From Thermoguttaceae bacterium (GTDB taxonomy: Bacteria > Planctomycetota > Planctomycetia > Pirellulales > Thermoguttaceae): a stretch of DNA of 64,000 nt. Position 1 is the first letter of the stretch; the number at the start of each line of letters is the position of its first letter. The stretch is from NCBI GenBank assembly GCA_017407125.1, contig JAFQXE010000003.1:62001-126000 (forward strand), in the 5' to 3' direction. Made by a program: the position numbers and the translations under genes. The notes below the pieces were generated by a model. That model had not been told where the DNA came from, made no database searches, and was given only the letters and a program-made list of their open reading frames with translations. Of this stretch, positions 57,268 to 64,000 are shown in pieces.

Positions 57268-58790
57268 GACGTTTCAAGCGATTTCTGAACCAGAGTGGCA
57301 AAGTCTTTTCTCTGTTCGTCGTCGCCGATTGAATCTTTAATCAACTGCGCTGCCATGTCAAACGTTCCTGTTCCGACGTAGTCGCTTTTTTGCAGTATTT
57401 GAGCAAACAGAGCAACCGCGGCGGCAAACCGGAAATCCGGGTCATGGGCGGTTTGCTCCAGAACCGATTCAGGTTGAGAGTGAGCGTTAAACGTTTTGCT
57501 GCACGCTGTTTCAGATTGAACGTCCATGTATAAAACGTCAACGGAAAACCATAGCGGCGAGTTCTCCTTGGTTGTTTGGGACGCGTCAGGAATTGTCGGA
57601 TTTGCCAACGCGAGTTCATACAGAACGACGCATTCAGAGTTTGCTGTAACATCCTTCGGTTGAACCGGTTGACCTGAAGAGGAATCCCCGCTTGTCAGCA
57701 GTTTTTCGTATCCGATTAATCGATACGCTTTAATCTGTTGAGGATTAAAACTGATTTCAGCCAACGCGTTTTTCGCAACGATTTTTCCCGCTTCTCCAGA
57801 TTGAGCGCGGAACCCGATTTTAGCCAGAATCATGCCCGGGGCCCATGGGTGGCGGCCAAGTTGGATGGAAACGGAAATCGCGCCGGCGTCCGCCTCGCAT
57901 TGAGGAAGCGAATAATGAAAATGGTTGATGTATTGCTCAACTCGAACGGACTGCGGAGACGGCAGGGAATCGGATTCTGAAAGAGCCCGGTGGAATACCT
58001 GCCATGACGCGTCTTGAGGATAAAGGCCAAAACTGGATTTGGGCTTGACATTAGTAAATTCTACCGGATTTTCAGCAATCAGTTTATCGGAAAAGTCTGG
58101 TTTGACAGCCGCCGCTCCGTAGGCTTTTGCAATCCAGCCGTCTGAATGGTATAAATCCCCGTTGGCTTCAGAACGTTCTGACCGGTTAACGCTTTCTGAC
58201 GGCAGAAAGACCGTAGCGTCCGCTTTCGGAACGGAAGTCGAATCGCAAGTCTGGCTCAACTGTTCAATTTGTTGAGAAGAAATCCCGTATTCTTCCCATG
58301 TATTCTCGATAGACTCCTGACTCTGCTGGGACGGGTTGAATGGCTCAAACGATATTTGAGGGTCAACTTCGATCTCGGATTCGTTTGTTTGGGATGACAG
58401 ATTAGGCTGTTGAGGCGACGTCGGTTTAAAAATCGGTTCCGTTCCCGGCTGCAGCAGAAAGTACAGACCGATCCCGACAGCCAACACGGCGACGGCTTCC
58501 AGGAAAAAGACGCCCCAGCGTTTGTCAAGCCCTAAAAAGGTTGACGGGGCTTTGGCAATCGAAGCTGGATCAGGATTATCACGTGACTCCTGATTGACAT
58601 CGCCAAACGAATCGTTCAGGTTTTCTTCTGGCAGCGCCAGCTTGAGCAGCTCGATGGTTTGACGCATCTGCTCAACGTTTTTGGCCAACGTCGGACTGGA
58701 ACGGAGCGCCTGCTCAATGACTTCAACCTCGGCGGGGTCGAGTTCTCCGAGCAGATAAGCGGTTATTCGTGGATCGTTTAGTTTAATCAT
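57249..58790 (-). CDS. YfbK/vWF-type protein that lacks the von Willebrand A domain
   Basis: The 513-aa protein has an anti-sigma-like N-terminus (ITAYLLGELDPAEVEVIEQA), a membrane helix at about 94-113, and a long low-complexity linker. Next come two blocks of the YfbK family: the N-terminal vWF_A block (about 255-335, FGLYPQDASWQVFHRALSES, VEQYINHFHYSLPQ, HPWAPGM) and the C-terminal block (from about 345, EISFNPQQIKAYRLIGYE). In the family a vWA domain of about 180 residues with DxSxS lies between these; here they are joined by about 10 residues. The frame is open throughout. The gene follows an ECF sigma gene, so it may be its membrane anti-sigma factor. Confidence 0.78.
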   Translation of the reverse strand: MIKLNDPRITAYLLGELDPAEVEVIEQALRSSPTLAKNVEQMRQTIELLKLALPEENLNDSFGDVNQESRDNPDPASIAKAPSTFLGLDKRWGVFFLEAVAVLAVGIGLYFLLQPGTEPIFKPTSPQQPNLSSQTNESEIEVDPQISFEPFNPSQQSQESIENTWEEYGISSQQIEQLSQTCDSTSVPKADATVFLPSESVNRSERSEANGDLYHSDGWIAKAYGAAAVKPDFSDKLIAENPVEFTNVKPKSSFGLYPQDASWQVFHRALSESDSLPSPQSVRVEQYINHFHYSLPQCEADAGAISVSIQLGRHPWAPGMILAKIGFRAQSGEAGKIVAKNALAEISFNPQQIKAYRLIGYEKLLTSGDSSSGQPVQPKDVTANSECVVLYELALANPTIPDASQTTKENSPLWFSVDVLYMDVQSETACSKTFNAHSQPESVLEQTAHDPDFRFAAAVALFAQILQKSDYVGTGTFDMAAQLIKDSIGDDEQRKDFATLVQKSLETSKKQKR

Positions 58791-58804
58791 GGCATGCGCC
58801 TTTA

Positions 58805-58897
58805 TAGTTAGGAGTTAGGAGTGAGGAGTGAGGAGTTGACAAGCCGTTAGCTGTTAGCTGCTAGCGGCTAGAAGCTCTCTACTGCCTATCCCTCCCC
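58805..58897. repeat. Mixed heptad element (GTTAGGA, GCTGTTA, CTACTGC units)
   Basis: GTTAGGA/GTGAGGA units (58806-58838), then GTTAGCT/GCTAGCG/GCTAGAA and one CTACTGC/CTATCC group. Three families are joined in less than 100 bp. It separates the vWF-type gene from the sigma gene and supplies the sigma factor's TAG stop. Confidence 0.85.
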
Positions 58898-59395
58898 ATT
58901 ATTTAGTTTTTTCCTCAATTTAGTAATGGCTTCATGAAGCAGCCAGCCGATTGTCGTTTTGGTGTCTCCCGTAATCTGGGAAATTTCATCGTAGGAAAGC
59001 CCTTGCTGGAATTTAAGCATAATAACTTCTCGCTGTCTGTCCGGCAATTGGTCGACGGCGTCAAAAACCTCGCCGAAAGACTCTTCCTGTTCCAGAGCGT
59101 GGTGCGGCTGAGAATTTTTTTGATGCGACAAATCCGGAAGAATATCTGTCTTGATAACGTCTTTGATTTTTCGCGCTCTTTTTTGGCGTCGAAATTGATC
59201 AATAAACAGATTTCGGGCTGTTCTGTAAAGCCACGCTCGATGTGAGCCGGGCTGAATGTCTGTATTGACTTGAAGAAATCTCAGATACGTTTCCTGAACC
59301 AGATCGTCAGCCCAGGCGCGATCGCCTGTCAAACGAATCGCGTACATGCGAATTTCGTCGTAATACGGCATATCGGAACTGGGACTGGACTGCAT
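58886..59395 (-). CDS. ECF RNA polymerase sigma factor
   Basis: A 169-aa sigma factor. Region 2 spans about 10-78 (MYAIRLTGDRAWADDLVQET, YLRFLQVN, AWLYRTARNLFIDQFRR) and region 4 about 110-165 (LPDRQREVIMLKFQQGLSYD, TTIGWLLHEAITKLRKKL). The ATG at 59395 gives a normal length. The YfbK-like protein gene lies about 95 bp downstream with a heptad element between them. The pair resembles sigma/anti-sigma units in which the antagonist has an extracytoplasmic domain. Confidence 0.9.
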   Translation of the reverse strand: MQSSPSSDMPYYDEIRMYAIRLTGDRAWADDLVQETYLRFLQVNTDIQPGSHRAWLYRTARNLFIDQFRRQKRARKIKDVIKTDILPDLSHQKNSQPHHALEQEESFGEVFDAVDQLPDRQREVIMLKFQQGLSYDEISQITGDTKTTIGWLLHEAITKLRKKLNNGEG

Positions 59396-59842
59396 GGCAT
59401 AGCTTGAGTTAAACCGGGAACGTTTGGACCCCGCAAAGCGTATTGCAAAGGGTTCTAAAATTAAAACGAATAAATAACGTCTCCTTTAGGAGTCATTATA
59501 CGTCATTATTTGAATTTCGCAAGTCGAGGGGGGGATTTGGAGTGCGACGGCTTGCCATCGCTTTTATAAGAATAAAGCTGAGAACAGTAAATAAAGTATT
59601 TCGTGCCAAAAAAATTGGAACTAAAATGGATGCTACTTCCAGCTTTATGGGCGCGAATAGTATTTTTCAAGGTTCTTAACGGAACTGGTAATGAAAGCGG
59701 CGCCAAGGCGCCGCACTCCATAATTTAATCCCGCTTCGTCCTCAAATTGAATTTTATCCTTTAAATTAGGAAAAATAATGGCTTTTTTGGGGCTGGGGTT
59801 CAGGATTTTTTGAAAAAATTTTAAAAATGGGCAAAAAATTCC
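59396..59842. other. Intergenic region with a GC-rich palindrome
   Basis: No gene is supported. The only clear structure is GCGGCGCC-AA-GGCGCCGC (59697-59714) followed by ACTCC, the same palindrome as at 18870-18889. 59740-59840 is AT-rich. Confidence 0.6.
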
Positions 59843-59870
59843 TTGCAAATGCCGATTTTTAGATTATAAT
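59843..59870 (+). promoter_or_regulatory. Sigma70-type promoter of the Tat-substrate gene
   Basis: TTGCAA (59843-59848), 16 bp, TATAAT (59865-59870). The predicted start is about 20 nt before ATG 59896. Confidence 0.7.
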
Positions 59871-59895
59871 ACGATATGCTAGTTGAGGTAAAGTT

Positions 59896-60861
59896 ATGCC
59901 TCGACAGGGATTTTATAACCACAAAAACACAACCTTTATTTGCCTTTTGGCGCAAAATACCATGAATATCAAATCCGAAGACGTCGTTAAAAATGTTGAA
60001 TCAAATAATGTTGAATCGACTTCCAACGAACAGCGTCAGACTAACAAGCCGATAGTGATTTCCCGTCGGCGCCTGCTGCGAGCAGGCGTTGCAGGCATAC
60101 CCGTGGTATTGACAATGGCAGGGGTTGCGCCGGGGCAGTTTGGCGGTCTTGCGTCTGCCGCATCTGGGATGAATTACGATGGAAAGAATACGATTGGACG
60201 TTTTTCTTCAATTCATGACGATGTTTTGAATGATAATCTGATTTATTCAGATCAGGATGGTTTTATCCTTAAAAATAATAATGATGGTTATTATGAAGAA
60301 ACATGCAATAGCGACGCTGATACAATTACGGGTCAGACTCCTCAGGCAACGGTTACTATCACTTTTTCGGGTGTTTCAAATGACGCTCCGGATAAAACTC
60401 CTGCACGGTCACCTCAAGAATCTGATATTTCACTTTCGTTAGCGCTTAGTGAAGGCGCTATTTCATATCAAGCCAGACTTAATAAAAACGGTAATTTTTA
60501 TACACAGCAGTCTTTGTTTACCAGTGATAGCAGCAAGTTTTCTCCGACTTTGACAAGTCCTAGTTATTCTAGCGATTATTCAATTACAAATATTTCTGCT
60601 GGAAGTGGAAATGTTACGATTGCCAATTTAGATAATACTGACTGGCCTGTAGTTTCTGATCCTTGGAGAGAAGTTCCCAGTGATGAGGAAAACGTTACAG
60701 TTACTTATACCGCGAATACCCCTTTTACTTATACAACTACAGAATCAGGTAATTCTAGCAATATCATTACCTATACCGGAACCATTAATATCGAAGTAAC
60801 TTTCCCCGCAACGGTTAATGCTCCTACACAAACTTTTGAGAAAGTAACAGATTGGAATTAG
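59896..60861 (+). CDS. Tat-exported beta-rich protein, unknown
   Basis: The 321-aa product has a twin-arginine signal, ISRRRLLRAGVAGIPVVLTM (about 55-74), preceded by a long polar n-region. The mature part is rich in Ser, Thr, Asn and Asp with alternating beta-like segments (TVTYTANTPFTYTTTESGNS, TITFSGV-type), as in surface or adhesin-like proteins. I recognise no family. ATG 59896 is the first start after the promoter; an ATG at 59962 would still keep the Tat signal. A PqqD-like gene starts 1 nt after its stop, so the two are translationally coupled. Confidence 0.75.
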   Translation: MPRQGFYNHKNTTFICLLAQNTMNIKSEDVVKNVESNNVESTSNEQRQTNKPIVISRRRLLRAGVAGIPVVLTMAGVAPGQFGGLASAASGMNYDGKNTIGRFSSIHDDVLNDNLIYSDQDGFILKNNNDGYYEETCNSDADTITGQTPQATVTITFSGVSNDAPDKTPARSPQESDISLSLALSEGAISYQARLNKNGNFYTQQSLFTSDSSKFSPTLTSPSYSSDYSITNISAGSGNVTIANLDNTDWPVVSDPWREVPSDEENVTVTYTANTPFTYTTTESGNSSNIITYTGTINIEVTFPATVNAPTQTFEKVTDWN

Positions 60862-60862
60862 C

Positions 60863-61162
60863 GTGAAATACATTGCAAGTCCAATATCTTCCTCGCTGCA
60901 ATACCAGTGTGGCGAGGATTTTGTCTTCTATCACGACGCCTCTGGAAGCATCCATTTATTGAATACTTCCAGCATGAGAATTCTTGACGTCTTATCAAAA
61001 AAGCCTCTTTCTCGAGATGAGTTAATCAAAGAACTGTCTATTCACGATATACCTTCCTTCGTTGCAACAAATGATTTTATTGATTTTGCTGTAGAACAAG
61101 GGTTTATCGAAGAAATCCCAGACGGCGAGGGTATAATCCAAGAAGACTCTGAGGGTAAATAG
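60863..61162 (+). CDS. PqqD-like protein (RiPP recognition element fold)
   Basis: A 99-aa protein. The pattern GSIHLLNTSSMRILDVLSKK, then LSRDELIKELSIHDIPSFVA and VEQGFIEE, fits the PqqD winged-helix fold that presents precursor peptides to radical SAM enzymes. It starts with GTG, 1 nt after the stop of the Tat-exported protein, which suggests that protein is its partner. A C-terminal acidic tail follows. No intact radical SAM gene is in the window. Confidence 0.65.
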   Translation: MKYIASPISSSLQYQCGEDFVFYHDASGSIHLLNTSSMRILDVLSKKPLSRDELIKELSIHDIPSFVATNDFIDFAVEQGFIEEIPDGEGIIQEDSEGK

Positions 61163-61193
61163 CTTTCGTTATCCCATTCTGGAAACCGTTTAA

Positions 61194-61289
61194 GGCGTCC
61201 ACCAGGCTGGATTTACAGGGATTCTGTATCCAGTGAACGGATGTTCCTGCTTCTACTGTTTTACGCCCTTTGAACGCTATGCATCTTAA
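61194..61289 (+). pseudogene. Possible remnant of a radical SAM gene
   Basis: A 31-codon open frame downstream of the PqqD-like gene, starting after a stop and without a start codon, contains NGCSCFYCFTPFERY. This resembles the CxxxCxxCxxx cluster loop of radical SAM enzymes, with two residues missing between the first cysteines. An upstream frame reads RYPILETV before a stop. PqqD-like genes are normally followed by such an enzyme. Short and speculative. Confidence 0.25.
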
Positions 61290-64000
61290 AACTTATACTT
61301 CAGCGTCGCCATGCCGGAATGGAACGTTGTCGAGCCGTTGAGCATGAGGTTGTAGTTCGCCATCAGGGTAAACTGTCCCAGACAGAACGTTACTCCGCCG
61401 CCGCCGTTGAACCAGTCGCGGCCGTTGCCAAGTCCGTAGACGGTCATCATGTCTCCCGTTTCTACGATAACAGCGCGAATAGCGGGTTCGCCGTCGCCCA
61501 TCTCTCGAATGTACGATCCGTGCAAGGTCAGCTTGAACGAGCCGAGGTTCATGATTCCCCGAATTCCCGCTATGCCCCGGAGCGAATGCAGCGACAGCTT
61601 CTGGTAATCGAAACAGTGCGAGCTGGTTCCGCTTTCGGAGAATGCGTCTTGAGAAATCGATTCGTACTGCAGCGCCAGGTGCGGGTTGACGTTAAAGAGC
61701 CAAATCGGAATCGACCAGCCGCGTTCAAAGTAAATTCCCCATTGACTGCCGCCGTAAGACGCCTGAGCGTTGCCGGAACTCAGCGCCCGGGTGGACTGGT
61801 ACGAGCTGTAACCGTAGTTCCCCGTCAGCCCCCAGTATCCAGAGAGCATTAAGGCGTTCCATTTCATATACATGCCGATGAGGTGATCCTGTCCTTTGAT
61901 GTGCGTTGAGCCAGCCAGAAGCGAGCTTGTATCCAAAGTCGAGTCGCCAAAGGCGTAGTATCCGCCAATACGCATGATCTGAACCGGCAGGTCAAGCCCG
62001 ACGATAAACCCGTTGCTGTCGTTGTCGAACCCGGTTCTTCCCAGACTGGCGCTGGTCGTAGACGTCCCGCCGTAATAGCCGCCCCAGGGCGCGACTCTGT
62101 TATTGGCGAGAATCCCCCGGTCTTCGCCCAAAAAGCGGACGTTGGAATACGCGTCGTCGTAGACGTAGCCTGCATGATAAATCCCGTTGACTTGCATGAC
62201 CTGCGCCATGACGATCTGGTTGATGCTGGTCAGTCGCTGCAGCGGAGCGGTAATCGCGTCGGCGTAGATGGCGCCGGCTAACTGGTCAGCAGCCGAGTTG
62301 AGCTGGTCGTAATTCTGCGCCTGGAAGAATATATTGTTGACGTCGCGGCGGGCTTCCTCGCTTAAAACAGCGGCGTTGAGCGTCTGAACCGTTTCGCCGG
62401 CGTCTGCCCAGACGGAGTCCATATTTTTAACAATAACGGACTTCAAGTACCATTTGTTAGCGTCCGCGCCAACGCCCTGATACGTTTCGAGCGTATAGAA
62501 CAGACTGTCGAAGGAATCGGAATCGACTTTCATTGCGTTGGACGTTTCAGAAACCAGAACGGGGCTGGTTGTATCGAACGTGTATTTCCCTTCCTGCCAT
62601 TCGTCCATTGTAACGCCCAGCTGCGCCGTTGACGTTATCACGATAGACGGCATGACAATTGCGCCCAGGCTCTGATTCTCTCCGCCGTTGGGGTCAATAT
62701 TGAACAGAATCGACCCGCCGGACGCCTTGAACGCGCTGTTGACGTTGGCGCTTGTCAGCAAGGCGTTTTGAGAAACGACGAGAATGCCGCCGGTCATTGT
62801 AACAGTTCCGCGCCCGGAGTTGGTTTTGTAGTCGAACGTTCGGGTCGTCGCGTCAATCGACAGCGTATCCAGATCGGATAGCGTCAGACCGCCGACCAGA
62901 ACGGGAGCGTCCAGACGAAGCATGCCGTCTGTGATGCTGATCGCGCCGGAGCCGCCAGAGCCGTTTGTCGCGCCGTATCCGCCAGCGCCGCCGACCATAA
63001 CAGGACCGGCAAAGGTCGTAATGCCGCCGTTGATATTCACAACCGCGTCACCGCCTGCGCCGCCTTTTCCGTTGGAAACAGCGTCGCCGTAGTCGTCTGT
63101 AACAGAACCGCCAAACCCGCCAAAGACGGTGGTGGAGTCAAAAAACGCGCTGCCGTTGGTAATAGTAAAGGTTGCCTTTCCGCCTGCGCCGCCGGTCAGA
63201 TTTTGAGCTGCCGCAGCGCCGGTTTCTGAAATGACGATGTTTCCGCCATCGCCGCCAAAGACAGCGTTTTCAAACCGGGCAACTCCGTTTTGATATTTGA
63301 TAACCGCTTCTCCGCCTGCGGCGCCGGTTCTGGTCGTGAGAGAATCGCTGTATGTCGTCCCGGCGCGTCCGCCAAACTGAACGTTGGTCAAGACGTTAGA
63401 GCCATTGTCGAATGTAACAGTCGCTTTTCCTCCTGCTCCCGCAGACGCTTTGTTTGTGATAGAATCGCCGCCGGATCCGCCGAATTGAATGTTATTCAGC
63501 GCCGCCGTTCCGCCGTTAAATCGAACGACAGCCGCGCCGCCGTCGCCTGCCGCAGACTGGTTGTATTCGCCAGCCACAGCCCCGAAACCGCCGACTGTTA
63601 CGAAATTGGCGCTGACTTCTCCGCCGGAAATGAGCAGCGAAGCTTTTCCGCCCGCCCCGTTGGCAGCGTATCGTGACATTCCGCCTTGTCCGCCGATGAC
63701 GATTTGATCTGAATACGTTCCAGACAATGTAACAGTCGCGCCGGTAAGATAAACCGCTGTTTCTCCGCCGGCGCCGGCAGCTGCGCCTGTACCGATTGTC
63801 GCGCCGCCAGTACCGCCGATTTGCGTTCCCGCTGCAACGTTAAGCGTCCCGCCTGAGGCGGAAATGTATCCTAAACCGCCCATGCCGCCGGTTCCGCTTA
63901 CGGACTCTCCGCCCGCGCCGCCCAAATAGGACGCCTGATTAAACGACAGCTCGCCGCCGGAAAGATAGATAACAGCGTCGCCGCCCATGCCGCCGGTCGC
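61286..64000 (-). CDS. Autotransporter with glycine-rich beta-helix passenger, start outside window
   Basis: At least 900 aa are visible and the frame stays open to the window edge, so the signal peptide and N-terminus are missing. The visible passenger (about 1-390) is a repeat array with units such as GGAGGKATVTFDNGSN and FGGxGG, typical of a parallel beta-helix. After a linker (about 400-620) comes an autotransporter barrel (about 640-900, GGYYGGTSTTSASLG, FIVGLDLPVQIMRIGGYYAFG, ending LKYKF with the terminal aromatic of outer-membrane barrels). Secreted passengers of this type act as adhesins. No separate translocator is seen. It is convergent with the PqqD-like gene. Confidence 0.85.
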   Translation of the reverse strand, partial: ATGGMGGDAVIYLSGGELSFNQASYLGGAGGESVSGTGGMGGLGYISASGGTLNVAAGTQIGGTGGATIGTGAAAGAGGETAVYLTGATVTLSGTYSDQIVIGGQGGMSRYAANGAGGKASLLISGGEVSANFVTVGGFGAVAGEYNQSAAGDGGAAVVRFNGGTAALNNIQFGGSGGDSITNKASAGAGGKATVTFDNGSNVLTNVQFGGRAGTTYSDSLTTRTGAAGGEAVIKYQNGVARFENAVFGGDGGNIVISETGAAAAQNLTGGAGGKATFTITNGSAFFDSTTVFGGFGGSVTDDYGDAVSNGKGGAGGDAVVNINGGITTFAGPVMVGGAGGYGATNGSGGSGAISITDGMLRLDAPVLVGGLTLSDLDTLSIDATTRTFDYKTNSGRGTVTMTGGILVVSQNALLTSANVNSAFKASGGSILFNIDPNGGENQSLGAIVMPSIVITSTAQLGVTMDEWQEGKYTFDTTSPVLVSETSNAMKVDSDSFDSLFYTLETYQGVGADANKWYLKSVIVKNMDSVWADAGETVQTLNAAVLSEEARRDVNNIFFQAQNYDQLNSAADQLAGAIYADAITAPLQRLTSINQIVMAQVMQVNGIYHAGYVYDDAYSNVRFLGEDRGILANNRVAPWGGYYGGTSTTSASLGRTGFDNDSNGFIVGLDLPVQIMRIGGYYAFGDSTLDTSSLLAGSTHIKGQDHLIGMYMKWNALMLSGYWGLTGNYGYSSYQSTRALSSGNAQASYGGSQWGIYFERGWSIPIWLFNVNPHLALQYESISQDAFSESGTSSHCFDYQKLSLHSLRGIAGIRGIMNLGSFKLTLHGSYIREMGDGEPAIRAVIVETGDMMTVYGLGNGRDWFNGGGGVTFCLGQFTLMANYNLMLNGSTTFHSGMATLKYKF

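Noticed and set aside
59443-59679. 78-codon frame upstream of the Tat-substrate gene
   Set aside because: No ribosome binding site or motif; it lies in AT-rich intergenic sequence.
1-64000. tRNA, rRNA or tmRNA genes
   Set aside because: I looked for T-loop-like GGTTCRAATCC and rRNA landmarks in the gaps and found none; a covariance-model scan would settle it.

Overview
The window reads as chromosomal DNA of a Planctomycetota bacterium, most likely a host- or sediment-associated anaerobe of the Pirellulales type. This is inferred from protein style, not from a marker search. The supporting signs are response regulators with an excisionase-like N-terminal HTH, many secreted proteins of unknown function, ECF sigma/anti-sigma pairs, a YfbK/vWF-type protein with an anti-sigma-like N-terminus, and start codons that often lack a Shine-Dalgarno sequence. 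Lipid A and outer-membrane genes (lpxC, an OmpH/Skp chaperone, LptF/G, LpxL-like) and an autotransporter show a true outer membrane. HydF ([FeFe]-hydrogenase maturation) and a fused ADP-forming acetyl-CoA synthetase point to fermentative, H2-linked, acetate-producing metabolism.

Layout. 0-7 kb: an orphan N6-adenine DNA methyltransferase, TrkH, aroB, a small lipoprotein, citrate synthase and rpsR. 7-10 kb: manC, hsp20 between two copies of one repeat element, and a PIG-L deacetylase. 10-14 kb: a four-helix-bundle (S23/Avd-like) gene inside an inverted repeat, the rsfS-hydF operon and an acidic repeat protein. 14-19 kb: a histidine kinase/response regulator pair, a chimeric HTH-phosphoglucomutase gene made by tandem duplication, and pgm. 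19-25 kb: an LpxL-like acyltransferase, folP, an ECF sigma/anti-sigma pair, galM and a DRG/Obg-type GTPase. 26-33 kb: ADP-forming acetyl-CoA synthetase, an AT-rich insert flanked by copies of that gene's 3' end, a palindrome-dense stretch, a long ankyrin protein and small unknowns. 33-44 kb: a TIM-barrel isomerase, an M28 peptidase, a THUMP-like methyltransferase, a flavin oxidoreductase, NAD synthetase with a degenerate glutaminase domain, a sensor kinase, and gcvPB behind a structured leader. 44-50 kb: a CAT-like acyltransferase, three paralogous BPL_N proteins and a secreted unknown. 50-60 kb: the operon ompH-lpxC-Gfo/Idh-uvrB, a FabH-like synthase, LptF/G, a YfbK-like protein without its vWA domain, and an ECF sigma factor. 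60-64 kb: a Tat-exported protein, a PqqD-like protein and an autotransporter cut by the window edge.

The most striking structure is between the genes. About twenty-five intergenic sites carry tandem 7-bp repeats of several unrelated families (GGGAATA, GGCAGTA, GCTTCTA, GCAATTA, GGAATTA, GTGGTTA, GAGTTAG and GTTGCGA types). Most are arranged as a purine-rich arm, often a palindromic core such as AATTCGCC-N3-GGCGAATT, and a pyrimidine-rich inverted arm. The heptads usually carry TAG at the unit junction, so a stop occurs in every frame each 21 nt. Several genes end on a heptad-derived TAG, and about a dozen genes start directly after the C-rich arm with no Shine-Dalgarno sequence. The S23/Avd-type four-helix-bundle gene lies between the two arms of one such element. 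I regard these elements as the best candidate here for an undescribed system.
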